Below, one piece after another: positions 29,101 to 41,539 of a stretch of DNA of 64,000 nucleotides. Position numbers and translations under genes: made by a program. The DNA is from Rhynchopus euleeides (taxonomy: Eukaryota > Euglenozoa > Diplonemea > Diplonemida > Diplonemidae). The notes below the pieces were generated by a model. The model did not search any database. It was not told the DNA's origin and worked only from the letters and a program-made list of their open reading frames with translations. The stretch is taken from contig OY723267.1 in the NCBI GenBank assembly GCA_963210315.1, positions 62,001 through 126,000 on the forward strand, in the 5' to 3' direction. Positions within the stretch are counted from its first letter, which is position 1. Every line of letters starts with the position of its first letter.

Positions 29101-32100
29101 CTTGCAATTTTGTTTTCGAAAATTCGTTTTATTTTTTTGGGTCAAAACATGTGAAAAATGGGTTCCTAAGGGAAATCCCTGCTATTTTCCCGGTTTGGGC
29201 CACACAGCCAACATGAACGATTTCGCAGAAAACTGATGACCGTTTTCGATCCTGACATCGTGGGTATACCGGGGAATTCACGATAAAAAAAATCGACGAA
29301 AAAGTCGGAGTGCACGATATTTTGCCACTGTAGGTGAAGTACCCACTTTTCCCCTTTGCCAAACAGGGAAAATGTCTTTATATAAACTTCTCCTGAACGG
29401 ATCTTCGAATTTTTGATCGTAACCGGCCACAGTTGTAAATTTACTGGACCGCGGAATCCGAGAACATCGATCAGTTATCACAGAAATTAGTAGAAGATAT
29501 TTCAGAAATTTTTCACCCATTTACGGTTGAGGGTTATTATACTGTATTGCGGATTTGCGGGTAATTTCGGTGCGGGAACGGCGCCCCAAATATTCTGACG
29601 ACTCATGAATCGTGCGAGTGCACCGTGAAACGTACGGATTCCATCTAGATAGTGGCTTTGGCTTGCAATTTTTTTTTCGAAAATTCGTTTTATTTTTTTG
29701 GGTCAAAACATGTGAAAAATGGGTTCCTAAGGGAAATCCCTGCTATTTTCCCGGTTTGGGCCACACAGCCAACATGAACGATTTCGCAGAAAACTGATGA
29801 CCGTTTTCGATCCTGACATCGTGGGTATACCGGGGAATTCACGATAAAAAACATCGACGAAAAAGTCGGAGTGCACGATATTTTGCCACTGTAGGTGAAG
29901 TACCCACTTTTCCCCTTTGCCAAACAGGGAAAATGTCTTTATATAAACTTCTCCTGAACGGATCTTCGAATTTTTGATCGTAACCGGCCACAGTTGTAAA
30001 TTTACTGGACCGCGGAATCCGAGAACATCGATCAGTTATCACAGAAATTAGTAGAAGATATTTCAGAAATTTTTCACCCATTTACGGTTGAGGGTTATTA
30101 TACTGTATTGCGGATTTGCGGGTAATTTCGGTGCGGGAACGGCGCCCCAAATATTCTGACGACTCATGAATCGTGCGAGTGCACCGTGAAACGTACGGAT
30201 TCCATCTAGATAGTGGCTTTGGCTTGCAATTTTGTTTTCGAAAATTCGTTTTATTTTTTTGGGTCAAAACATGTGAAAAATGGGTTCCTAAGGGAAATCC
30301 CTGCTATTTTCCCGGTTTGGGCCACACAGCCAACATGAACGATTTCGCAGAAAACTGATGACCGTTTTCGATCCTGACATCGTGGGTATACCGGGGAATT
30401 CACGATAAAAAAAATCGACGAAAAAGTCGGAGTGCACGATATTTTGCCACTGTAGGTGAAGTACCCACTTTTCCCCTTTGCCAAACAGGGAAAATGTCTT
30501 TATATAAACTTCTCCTGAACGGATCTTCGAATTTTTGATCGTAACCGGCCACAGTTGTAAATTTACTGGACCGCGGAATCCGAGAACATCGATCAGTTAT
30601 CACAGAAATTAGTAGAAGATATTTCAGAAATTTTTCACCCATTTACGGTTGAGGGTTATTATACTGTATTGCGGATTTGCGGGTAATTTCGGTGCGGGAA
30701 CGGCGCCCCAAATATTCTGACGACTCATGAATCGTGCGAGTGCACCGTGAAACGTACGGATTCCATCTAGATAGTGGCTTTGGCTTGCAATTTTTTTTTC
30801 GAAAATTCGTTTTATTTTTTTGGGTCAAAACATGTGAAAAATGGGTTCCTAAGGGAAATCCCTGCTATTTTCCCGGTTTGGGCCACACAGCCAACATGAA
30901 CGATTTCGCAGAAAACTGATGACCGTTTTCGATCCTGACATCGTGGGTATACCGGGGAATTCACGATAAAAAAAATCGACGAAAAAGTCGGAGTGCACGA
31001 TATTTTGCCACTGTAGGTGAAGTACCCACTTTTCCCCTTTGCCAAACAGGGAAAATGTCTTTATATAAACTTCTCCTGAACGGATCTTCGAATTTTTGAT
31101 CGTAACCGGCCACAGTTGTAAATTTACTGGACCGCGGAATCCGAGAACATCGATCAGTTATCACAGAAATTAGTAGAAGATATTTCAGAAATTTTTCACC
31201 CATTTACGGTTGAGGGTTATTATACTGTATTGCGGATTTGCGGGTAATTTCGGTGCGGGAACGGCGCCCCAAATATTCTGACGACTCATGAATCGTGCGA
31301 GTGCACCGTGAAACGTACGGATTCCATCTAGATAGTGGCTTTGGCTTGCAATTTTGTTTTCGAAAATTCGTTTTATTTTTTTGGGTCAAAACATGTGAAA
31401 AATGGGTTCCTAAGGGAAATCCCTGCTATTTTCCCGGTTTGGGCCACACAGCCAACATGAACGATTTCGCAGAAAACTGATGACCGTTTTCGATCCTGAC
31501 ATCGTGGGTATACCGGGGAATTCACGATAAAAAAAATCGACGAAAAAGTCGGAGTGCACGATATTTTGCCACTGTAGGTGAAGTACCCACTTTTCCCCTT
31601 TGCCAAACAGGGAAAATGTCTTTATATAAACTTCTCCTGAACGGATCTTCGAATTTTTGATCGTAACCGGCCACAGTTGTAAATTTACTGGACCGCGGAA
31701 TCCGAGAACATCGATCAGTTATCACAGAAATTAGTAGAAGATATTTCAGAAATTTTTCACCCATTTACGGTTGAGGGTTATTATACTGTATTGCGGATTT
31801 GCGGGTAATTTCGGTGCGGGAACGGCGCCCCAAATATTCTGACGACTCATGAATCGTGCGAGTGCACCGTGAAACGTACGGATTCCATCTAGATAGTGGC
31901 TTTGGCTTGCAATTTTTTTTTCGAAAATTCGTTTTATTTTTTTGGGTCAAAACATGTGAAAAATGGGTTCCTAAGGGAAATCCCTGCTATTTTCCCGGTT
32001 TGGGCCACACAGCCAACATGAACGATTTCGCAGAAAACTGATGACCGTTTTCGATCCTGACATCGTGGGTATACCGGGGAATTCACGATAAAAAACATCG

Positions 32101-35100
32101 ACGAAAAAGTCGGAGTGCACGATATTTTGCCACTGTAGGTGAAGTACCCACTTTTCCCCTTTGCCAAACAGGGAAAATGTCTTTATATAAACTTCTCCTG
32201 AACGGATCTTCGAATTTTTGATCGTAACCGGCCACAGTTGTAAATTTACTGGACCGCGGAATCCGAGAACATCGATCAGTTATCACAGAAATTAGTAGAA
32301 GATATTTCAGAAATTTTTCACCCATTTACGGTTGAGGGTTATTATACTGTATTGCGGATTTGCGGGTAATTTCGGTGCGGGAACGGCGCCCCAAATATTC
32401 TGACGACTCATGAATCGTGCGAGTGCACCGTGAAACGTACGGATTCCATCTAGATAGTGGCTTTGGCTTGCAATTTTGTTTTCGAAAATTCGTTTTATTT
32501 TTTTGGGTCAAAACATGTGAAAAATGGGTTCCTAAGGGAAATCCCTGCTATTTTCCCGGTTTGGGCCACACAGCCAACATGAACGATTTCGCAGAAAACT
32601 GATGACCGTTTTCGATCCTGACATCGTGGGTATACCGGGGAATTCACGATAAAAAAAATCGACGAAAAAGTCGGAGTGCACGATATTTTGCCACTGTAGG
32701 TGAAGTACCCACTTTTCCCCTTTGCCAAACAGGGAAAATGTCTTTATATAAACTTCTCCTGAACGGATCTTCGAATTTTTGATCGTAACCGGCCACAGTT
32801 GTAAATTTACTGGACCGCGGAATCCGAGAACATCGATCAGTTATCACAGAAATTAGTAGAAGATATTTCAGAAATTTTTCACCCATTTACGGTTGAGGGT
32901 TATTATACTGTATTGCGGATTTGCGGGTAATTTCGGTGCGGGAACGGCGCCCCAAATATTCTGACGACTCATGAATCGTGCGAGTGCACCGTGAAACGTA
33001 CGGATTCCATCTAGATAGTGGCTTTGGCTTGCAATTTTGTTTTCGAAAATTCGTTTTATTTTTTTGGGTCAAAACATGTGAAAAATGGGTTCCTAAGGGA
33101 AATCCCTGCTATTTTCCCGGTTTGGGCCACACAGCCAACATGAACGATTTCGCAGAAAACTGATGACCGTTTTCGATCCTGACATCGTGGGTATACCGGG
33201 GAATTCACGATAAAAAAAATCGACGAAAAAGTCGGAGTGCACGATATTTTGCCACTGTAGGTGAAGTACCCACTTTTCCCCTTTGCCAAACAGGGAAAAT
33301 GTCTTTATATAAACTTCTCCTGAACGGATCTTCGAATTTTTGATCGTAACCGGCCACAGTTGTAAATTTACTGGACCGCGGAATCCGAGAACATCGATCA
33401 GTTATCACAGAAATTAGTAGAAGATATTTCAGAAATTTTTCACCCATTTACGGTTGAGGGTTATTATACTGTATTGCGGATTTGCGGGTAATTTCGGTGC
33501 GGGAACGGCGCCCCAAATATTCTGACGACTCATGAATCGTGCGAGTGCACCGTGAAACGTACGGATTCCATCTAGATAGTGGCTTTGGCTTGCAATTTTG
33601 TTTTCGAAAATTCGTTTTATTTTTTTGGGTCAAAACATGTGAAAAATGGGTTCCTAAGGGAAATCCCTGCTATTTTCCCGGTTTGGGCCACACAGCCAAC
33701 ATGAACGATTTCGCAGAAAACTGATGACCGTTTTCGATCCTGACATCGTGGGTATACCGGGGAATTCACGATAAAAAAAATCGACGAAAAAGTCGGAGTG
33801 CACGATATTTTGCCACTGTAGGTGAAGTACCCACTTTTCCCCTTTGCCAAACAGGGAAAATGTCTTTATATAAACTTCTCCTGAACGGATCTTCGAATTT
33901 TTGATCGTAACCGGCCACAGTTGTAAATTTACTGGACCGCGGAATCCGAGAACATCGATCAGTTATCACAGAAATTAGTAGAAGATATTTCAGAAATTTT
34001 TCACCCATTTACGGTTGAGGGTTATTATACTGTATTGCGGATTTGCGGGTAATTTCGGTGCGGGAACGGCGCCCCAAATATTCTGACGACTCATGAATCG
34101 TGCGAGTGCACCGTGAAACGTACGGATTCCATCTAGATAGTGGCTTTGGCTTGCAATTTTTTTTTCGAAAATTCGTTTTATTTTTTTGGGTCAAAACATG
34201 TGAAAAATGGGTTCCTAAGGGAAATCCCTGCTATTTTCCCGGTTTGGGCCACACAGCCAACATGAACGATTTCGCAGAAAACTGATGACCGTTTTCGATC
34301 CTGACATCGTGGGTATACCGGGGAATTCACGATAAAAAACATCGACGAAAAAGTCGGAGTGCACGATATTTTGCCACTGTAGGTGAAGTACCCACTTTTC
34401 CCCTTTGCCAAACAGGGAAAATGTCTTTATATAAACTTCTCCTGAACGGATCTTCGAATTTTTGATCGTAACCGGCCACAGTTGTAAATTTACTGGACCG
34501 CGGAATCCGAGAACATCGATCAGTTATCACAGAAATTAGTAGAAGATATTTCAGAAATTTTTCACCCATTTACGGTTGAGGGTTATTATACTGTATTGCG
34601 GATTTGCGGGTAATTTCGGTGCGGGAACGGCGCCCCAAATATTCTGACGACTCATGAATCGTGCGAGTGCACCGTGAAACGTACGGATTCCATCTAGATA
34701 GTGGCTTTGGCTTGCAATTTTGTTTTCGAAAATTCGTTTTATTTTTTTGGGTCAAAACATGTGAAAAATGGGTTCCTAAGGGAAATCCCTGCTATTTTCC
34801 CGGTTTGGGCCACACAGCCAACATGAACGATTTCGCAGAAAACTGATGACCGTTTTCGATCCTGACATCGTGGGTATACCGGGGAATTCACGATAAAAAA
34901 AATCGACGAAAAAGTCGGAGTGCACGATATTTTGCCACTGTAGGTGAAGTACCCACTTTTCCCCTTTGCCAAACAGGGAAAATGTCTTTATATAAACTTC
35001 TCCTGAACGGATCTTCGAATTTTTGATCGTAACCGGCCACAGTTGTAAATTTACTGGACCGCGGAATCCGAGAACATCGATCAGTTATCACAGAAATTAG

Positions 35101-38100
35101 TAGAAGATATTTCAGAAATTTTTCACCCATTTACGGTTGAGGGTTATTATACTGTATTGCGGATTTGCGGGTAATTTCGGTGCGGGAACGGCGCCCCAAA
35201 TATTCTGACGACTCATGAATCGTGCGAGTGCACCGTGAAACGTACGGATTCCATCTAGATAGTGGCTTTGGCTTGCAATTTTTTTTTCGAAAATTCGTTT
35301 TATTTTTTTGGGTCAAAACATGTGAAAAATGGGTTCCTAAGGGAAATCCCTGCTATTTTCCCGGTTTGGGCCACACAGCCAACATGAACGATTTCGCAGA
35401 AAACTGATGACCGTTTTCGATCCTGACATCGTGGGTATACCGGGGAATTCACGATAAAAAACATCGACGAAAAAGTCGGAGTGCACGATATTTTGCCACT
35501 GTAGGTGAAGTACCCACTTTTCCCCTTTGCCAAACAGGGAAAATGTCTTTATATAAACTTCTCCTGAACGGATCTTCGAATTTTTGATCGTAACCGGCCA
35601 CAGTTGTAAATTTACTGGACCGCGGAATCCGAGAACATCGATCAGTTATCACAGAAATTAGTAGAAGATATTTCAGAAATTTTTCACCCATTTACGGTTG
35701 AGGGTTATTATACTGTATTGCGGATTTGCGGGTAATTTCGGTGCGGGAACGGCGCCCCAAATATTCTGACGACTCATGAATCGTGCGAGTGCACCGTGAA
35801 ACGTACGGATTCCATCTAGATAGTGGCTTTGGCTTGCAATTTTGTTTTCGAAAATTCGTTTTATTTTTTTGGGTCAAAACATGTGAAAAATGGGTTCCTA
35901 AGGGAAATCCCTGCTATTTTCCCGGTTTGGGCCACACAGCCAACATGAACGATTTCGCAGAAAACTGATGACCGTTTTCGATCCTGACATCGTGGGTATA
36001 CCGGGGAATTCACGATAAAAAACATCGACGAAAAAGTCGGAGTGCACGATATTTTGCCACTGTAGGTGAAGTACCCACTTTTCCCCTTTGCCAAACAGGG
36101 AAAATGTCTTTATATAAACTTCTCCTGAACGGATCTTCGAATTTTTGATCGTAACCGGCCACAGTTGTAAATTTACTGGACCGCGGAATCCGAGAACATC
36201 GATCAGTTATCACAGAAATTAGTAGAAGATATTTCAGAAATTTTTCACCCATTTACGGTTGAGGGTTATTATACTGTATTGCGGATTTGCGGGTAATTTC
36301 GGTGCGGGAACGGCGCCCCAAATATTCTGACGACTCATGAATCGTGCGAGTGCACCGTGAAACGTACGGATTCCATCTAGATAGTGGCTTTGGCTTGCAA
36401 TTTTGTTTTCGAAAATTCGTTTTATTTTTTTGGGTCAAAACATGTGAAAAATGGGTTCCTAAGGGAAATCCCTGCTATTTTCCCGGTTTGGGCCACACAG
36501 CCAACATGAACGATTTCGCAGAAAACTGATGACCGTTTTCGATCCTGACATCGTGGGTATACCGGGGAATTCACGATAAAAAAAATCGACGAAAAAGTCG
36601 GAGTGCACGATATTTTGCCACTGTAGGTGAAGTACCCACTTTTCCCCTTTGCCAAACAGGGAAAATGTCTTTATATAAACTTCTCCTGAACGGATCTTCG
36701 AATTTTTGATCGTAACCGGCCACAGTTGTAAATTTACTGGACCGCGGAATCCGAGAACATCGATCAGTTATCACAGAAATTAGTAGAAGATATTTCAGAA
36801 ATTTTTCACCCATTTACGGTTGAGGGTTATTATACTGTATTGCGGATTTGCGGGTAATTTCGGTGCGGGAACGGCGCCCCAAATATTCTGACGACTCATG
36901 AATCGTGCGAGTGCACCGTGAAACGTACGGATTCCATCTAGATAGTGGCTTTGGCTTGCAATTTTTTTTTCGAAAATTCGTTTTATTTTTTTGGGTCAAA
37001 ACATGTGAAAAATGGGTTCCTAAGGGAAATCCCTGCTATTTTCCCGGTTTGGGCCACACAGCCAACATGAACGATTTCGCAGAAAACTGATGACCGTTTT
37101 CGATCCTGACATCGTGGGTATACCGGGGAATTCACGATAAAAAACATCGACGAAAAAGTCGGAGTGCACGATATTTTGCCACTGTAGGTGAAGTACCCAC
37201 TTTTCCCCTTTGCCAAACAGGGAAAATGTCTTTATATAAACTTCTCCTGAACGGATCTTCGAATTTTTGATCGTAACCGGCCACAGTTGTAAATTTACTG
37301 GACCGCGGAATCCGAGAACATCGATCAGTTATCACAGAAATTAGTAGAAGATATTTCAGAAATTTTTCACCCATTTACGGTTGAGGGTTATTATACTGTA
37401 TTGCGGATTTGCGGGTAATTTCGGTGCGGGAACGGCGCCCCAAATATTCTGACGACTCATGAATCGTGCGAGTGCACCGTGAAACGTACGGATTCCATCT
37501 AGATAGTGGCTTTGGCTTGCAATTTTTTTTTCGAAAATTCGTTTTATTTTTTTGGGTCAAAACATGTGAAAAATGGGTTCCTAAGGGAAATCCCTGCTAT
37601 TTTCCCGGTTTGGGCCACACAGCCAACATGAACGATTTCGCAGAAAACTGATGACCGTTTTCGATCCTGACATCGTGGGTATACCGGGGAATTCACGATA
37701 AAAAACATCGACGAAAAAGTCGGAGTGCACGATATTTTGCCACTGTAGGTGAAGTACCCACTTTTCCCCTTTGCCAAACAGGGAAAATGTCTTTATATAA
37801 ACTTCTCCTGAACGGATCTTCGAATTTTTGATCGTAACCGGCCACAGTTGTAAATTTACTGGACCGCGGAATCCGAGAACATCGATCAGTTATCACAGAA
37901 ATTAGTAGAAGATATTTCAGAAATTTTTCACCCATTTACGGTTGAGGGTTATTATACTGTATTGCGGATTTGCGGGTAATTTCGGTGCGGGAACGGCGCC
38001 CCAAATATTCTGACGACTCATGAATCGTGCGAGTGCACCGTGAAACGTACGGATTCCATCTAGATAGTGGCTTTGGCTTGCAATTTTGTTTTCGAAAATT

Positions 38101-40045
38101 CGTTTTATTTTTTTGGGTCAAAACATGTGAAAAATGGGTTCCTAAGGGAAATCCCTGCTATTTTCCCGGTTTGGGCCACACAGCCAACATGAACGATTTC
38201 GCAGAAAACTGATGACCGTTTTCGATCCTGACATCGTGGGTATACCGGGGAATTCACGATAAAAAACATCGACGAAAAAGTCGGAGTGCACGATATTTTG
38301 CCACTGTAGGTGAAGTACCCACTTTTCCCCTTTGCCAAACAGGGAAAATGTCTTTATATAAACTTCTCCTGAACGGATCTTCGAATTTTTGATCGTAACC
38401 GGCCACAGTTGTAAATTTACTGGACCGCGGAATCCGAGAACATCGATCAGTTATCACAGAAATTAGTAGAAGATATTTCAGAAATTTTTCACCCATTTAC
38501 GGTTGAGGGTTATTATACTGTATTGCGGATTTGCGGGTAATTTCGGTGCGGGAACGGCGCCCCAAATATTCTGACGACTCATGAATCGTGCGAGTGCACC
38601 GTGAAACGTACGGATTCCATCTAGATAGTGGCTTTGGCTTGCAATTTTTTTTTCGAAAATTCGTTTTATTTTTTTGGGTCAAAACATGTGAAAAATGGGT
38701 TCCTAAGGGAAATCCCTGCTATTTTCCCGGTTTGGGCCACACAGCCAACATGAACGATTTCGCAGAAAACTGATGACCGTTTTCGATCCTGACATCGTGG
38801 GTATACCGGGGAATTCACGATAAAAAACATCGACGAAAAAGTCGGAGTGCACGATATTTTGCCACTGTAGGTGAAGTACCCACTTTTCCCCTTTGCCAAA
38901 CAGGGAAAATGTCTTTATATAAACTTCTCCTGAACGGATCTTCGAATTTTTGATCGTAACCGGCCACAGTTGTAAATTTACTGGACCGCGGAATCCGAGA
39001 ACATCGATCAGTTATCACAGAAATTAGTAGAAGATATTTCAGAAATTTTTCACCCATTTACGGTTGAGGGTTATTATACTGTATTGCGGATTTGCGGGTA
39101 ATTTCGGTGCGGGAACGGCGCCCCAAATATTCTGACGACTCATGAATCGTGCGAGTGCACCGTGAAACGTACGGATTCCATCTAGATAGTGGCTTTGGCT
39201 TGCAATTTTGTTTTCGAAAATTCGTTTTATTTTTTTGGGTCAAAACATGTGAAAAATGGGTTCCTAAGGGAAATCCCTGCTATTTTCCCGGTTTGGGCCA
39301 CACAGCCAACATGAACGATTTCGCAGAAAACTGATGACCGTTTTCGATCCTGACATCGTGGGTATACCGGGGAATTCACGATAAAAAACATCGACGAAAA
39401 AGTCGGAGTGCACGATATTTTGCCACTGTAGGTGAAGTACCCACTTTTCCCCTTTGCCAAACAGGGAAAATGTCTTTATATAAACTTCTCCTGAACGGAT
39501 CTTCGAATTTTTGATCGTAACCGGCCACAGTTGTAAATTTACTGGACCGCGGAATCCGAGAACATCGATCAGTTATCACAGAAATTAGTAGAAGATATTT
39601 CAGAAATTTTTCACCCATTTACGGTTGAGGGTTATTATACTGTATTGCGGATTTGCGGGTAATTTCGGTGCGGGAACGGCGCCCCAAATATTCTGACGAC
39701 TCATGAATCGTGCGAGTGCACCGTGAAACGTACGGATTCCATCTAGATAGTGGCTTTGGCTTGCAATTTTGTTTTCGAAAATTCGTTTTATTTTTTTGGG
39801 TCAAAACATGTGAAAAATGGGTTCCTAAGGGAAATCCCTGCTATTTTCCCGGTTTGGGCCACACAGCCAACATGAACGATTTCGCAGAAAACTGATGACC
39901 GTTTTCGATCCTGACATCGTGGGTATACCGGGGAATTCACGATAAAAAAAATCGACGAAAAAGTCGGAGTGCACGATATTTTGCCACTGTAGGTGAAGTA
40001 CCCACTTTTCCCCTTTGCCAAACAGGGAAAATGTCTTTATATAAA
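19592..40045 (+). repeat. Homogenised beta/beta-prime part of the left array
   Basis: From about 19.6 kb to the island essentially every unit has the beta core (CGAATTTTT, TTGTAAATT); one unit near 28.3 kb has TTGAAAATT. The T run often carries a central G (TTTTGTTTT), a variant seen only twice in the first 19.5 kb (about 2745 and 16209). Units alternate irregularly between AAAAAAAATCG and AAAAAACATCG. Compared with the mixed alpha/beta/gamma region to the left this stretch is much more uniform, as expected for a more recent amplification or conversion domain next to the island. Confidence 0.85.
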
Positions 40046-40160
40046 TGTCGGCGGCGAAAACAGCGCCTGCGGCCACGGTACGGCCTGATCGTGGCAAGGG
40101 GATGCACGGAAAGGCACAAAGAAAGAAGAATCGGGCAAATTAACGCGAAACGGTTGCTCT

Positions 40161-40178
40161 CATTTGCCAAGGCAAATG
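40161..40178. repeat. Perfect 8-bp stem hairpin near the left island edge
   Basis: CATTTGCC, two A, then GGCAAATG form a perfect 8-bp inverted repeat with a 2-base spacer, 116 bases inside the island. The role is unknown. It could be a protein-binding site or a hairpin of a mobile element end, but no CTRR motif follows at the usual Helitron distance on either strand. Confidence 0.6.
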
Positions 40179-40426
40179 CTCCCTGTTTTTGCTTTTTTCC
40201 GGATTTTTCCACTCTTTGTGTGTGGCAGTAAGTCATGACCAGTTGGGGGTGGCCGGATGCGCCAGTGCGTTGGAGACAATGGGATGCAGAGCAGAGTCAA
40301 AAGAAACAAGAGCCGTGTTGATTCCGGGGAATCCGTCGCCGAGAACGGCCAAGGGCAATGTGTCTGATTTTCAGGTTTTCCAGGTTTTCCCTTTTGACCC
40401 ACCCCCAGTGAACTATACCCCACAAA

Positions 40427-40665
40427 GTAATAGGGATATACCATACTCATATATAAACAGGGGCGTATGGTCGGTAAGTGGGTATGTGGTAATACCTGGG
40501 ACCGGTATTTTCTTATTTTTTTTGGACCAGATATTTTTTTCCGGGATTTTTGCCTCAATTTTTTCCCTTTGTCACCTGTGTGGTGTATGGGATATCCCTA
40601 TTACAAGGGGTATCCACCCTGATTTTGGGTGTATACCTGTGTGGTGTATGGGGTATCCCTATTAC
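40427..40665. repeat. Cluster of 31-bp direct repeats with an inverted partner
   Basis: Two 31-base copies, 40574-40604 and 40635-40665, differ at one position and share the core TATCCCTATTAC. The segment 40427-40446 (starting GTAATAGGGATAT) is the near-perfect reverse complement of 40585-40604. The result is one inverted and two direct copies upstream of a gene, a layout that could bind a regulator or form a cruciform. Function is not shown. Confidence 0.7.
40450..40457 (+). promoter_or_regulatory. Possible TATA box (TATATAAA)
   Basis: TATATAAA lies 410 bases upstream of the first ATG. It is the best TATA-like element in the leader, but the distance is long unless the 5' untranslated region is extended or spliced. 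The same octamer occurs in every family A unit, so it has little specificity. Confidence 0.2.
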
Positions 40666-40866
40666 TTTGGGGGGGGGGTCCCCATTTTGTGTCCTGTGTC
40701 CACCTGCCCCCCACCCCCCTCTAGTACCTTCTGTTGTCTGTGCTAGGATGTGTTGTGCCTGGAGCCTGTGTGTGCCTGTGTCCTGTCCACCTTCCCCCCA
40801 CACAACCCACCCTCCTTTCCTGACCAGGAAACCACACACACAACACACAAACAACAGAAAGTTGAG

Positions 40867-41539
40867 ATGGACCCAGCCTGTGAAGTTATCCTTGAGAAGA
40901 TCCTGGAGAGGCTCGATGCTCTCCAGGAGGATGTCAGGGGGCTGAAGCTGGAGGCCGCAAGGGCTGAGCGTGAGATTATCTTCCCTCTACGTGCTGTTGA
41001 ACGCCACACAGCCGCGACTCGAAGGGGCATGGAGAACAAGTGGGGAGCCGCAAAGAAGAACATCTCCGCTGCAGAGGAGGTCCAGAGGAATCTGGCCACT
41101 GTCAGTGCTGAGTGTGCACGTGCCTCCGAGGCTTCGAGGGTGCTGTTCGAAGAGATGGAGATCGAGAGGGCGTTGCAGCGCGGGCAGTTCAACCATCTTC
41201 ACAAGCTGCTGGTGCACCTCCACTGCAAGTTCGATGGCGCAGCTCTTGCACTGGCTGATGATGCTGATCTTGGTGCTGATGCTGCACCACCCCCTGAGCT
41301 GGATCCAAAGGAAAGGCCCCCCCCAGGTGCGCCACAACAACAACAACAACAACAAGAAGGAGGAGACCCTGGGGCAGCAGGACCCGACACGGATGAATTC
41401 GACGGTCCCACAGAGTGCCAAGGGTGGTGCGCCATCTACTACAGACGATGATCGGGTGGACCTCAAGGGAATGCCCAAGCGCAAGAAGAAGCGGACGATG
41501 CCGGAGGGCACCCCCTCCTCTGTCATTGATTTGTGCTGA
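40867..41539 (+). CDS. Coiled-coil, polyglutamine protein with basic nuclear-localisation-like tail (two-exon model)
   Basis: I do not recognise the family. The start is the first ATG in frame, with G at -3 and G at +4. Unspliced, the frame ends at 41451 (194 aa). A better model removes a 40-nt intron (41405-41444), giving exons 40867-41404 and 41445-41539 and a protein of 210 aa. Residues about 5-40 have Leu/Ile heptad spacing typical of a coiled coil, and helix-rich, Glu/Arg/Ala-rich sequence continues to about 120. A Pro-rich stretch, seven Gln encoded by pure CAA (41335-41355), and a Gly/Asp-rich acidic linker follow. The second exon adds more Asp and then PKRKKKR, a classical basic nuclear-localisation motif. 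No enzyme motif is visible. It lies 254 bases upstream of the zinc-finger gene on the same strand and may be the accessory ORF of the same element. A nuclear, oligomeric protein is inferred only. Confidence 0.6.
41405..41444 (+). other. Predicted 40-nt intron in the coiled-coil gene
   Basis: It starts GTCCCA and ends CTACTACAG. Removal joins an Asp-rich exon (phase 1) to a downstream frame with GC-rich third positions that encodes the basic tail and ends at a TGA at 41537. Without splicing the frame ends in an unremarkable tail at 41451. The donor is not a strong consensus, so the model rests on coding continuity and the acceptor. Confidence 0.5.

Larger units (their letters stand above)
1..40045 (+). 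repeat. 561-bp tandem satellite, family A, left array (about 71 units)
   Basis: Head-to-tail copies of a 561-bp unit, all in one orientation; 106-666 is one full period. Landmarks recur at exactly 561-bp steps from position 106 to 39937 (71 steps) with no net insertion or deletion. Units differ by scattered substitutions at a few recurrent sites: CGCATTTTT or CGAATTTTT, TTGAAAATT or TTGTAAATT, GCAGAAAAC or GCAGAGAAC, AAAAAAAATCG or AAAAAACATCG or AAAAACCATCG, and a 9-base T run that may carry one C or G. Each unit contains several short palindromes (GGTATACC, ATCTAGAT, TTTTCGAAAA, CCGCGG, GAATTC, ATCGAT), a TATATAAA, and a native TTTGCGGG (382-389 in the first period). Small open frames recur in every unit on both strands but show no protein features, so I treat the array as non-coding. 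A centromeric or subtelomeric satellite is possible; the sequence does not decide. Confidence 0.99.
40046..40866 (+). other. Upstream region of the first island gene; no supported gene
   Basis: About 820 bases without a credible coding frame; the longest open frame (from about 40189) has low-complexity content and no family features. It contains a perfect hairpin at 40161-40178, a cluster of direct and inverted repeats at 40427-40665, a run of ten G at 40669-40678, and a C/T-rich then CA-rich leader (about 40780-40860) directly before the ATG at 40867 that looks like a eukaryotic 5' untranslated region. The promoter is presumably here. Confidence 0.5.

Noticed and set aside
1-40045. Recurring open frames of 61, 77 and 80 codons on both strands in every satellite unit
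   Set aside because: They overlap each other on opposite strands, repeat with the satellite, have no domains, and vary exactly at the neutral satellite variant sites. They are by-products of a 561-bp period that is divisible by three.
1-40045. Ribosomal DNA or other RNA gene repeat
   Set aside because: The unit has no recognisable rRNA, 5S or tRNA signature; 561 bp is AT-rich with T runs and short palindromes only.
40189-40746. Open frame of 185 codons upstream of the first island gene
   Set aside because: Composition follows the local direct repeats and G/C runs, there is no domain, and it overlaps the likely promoter and leader.
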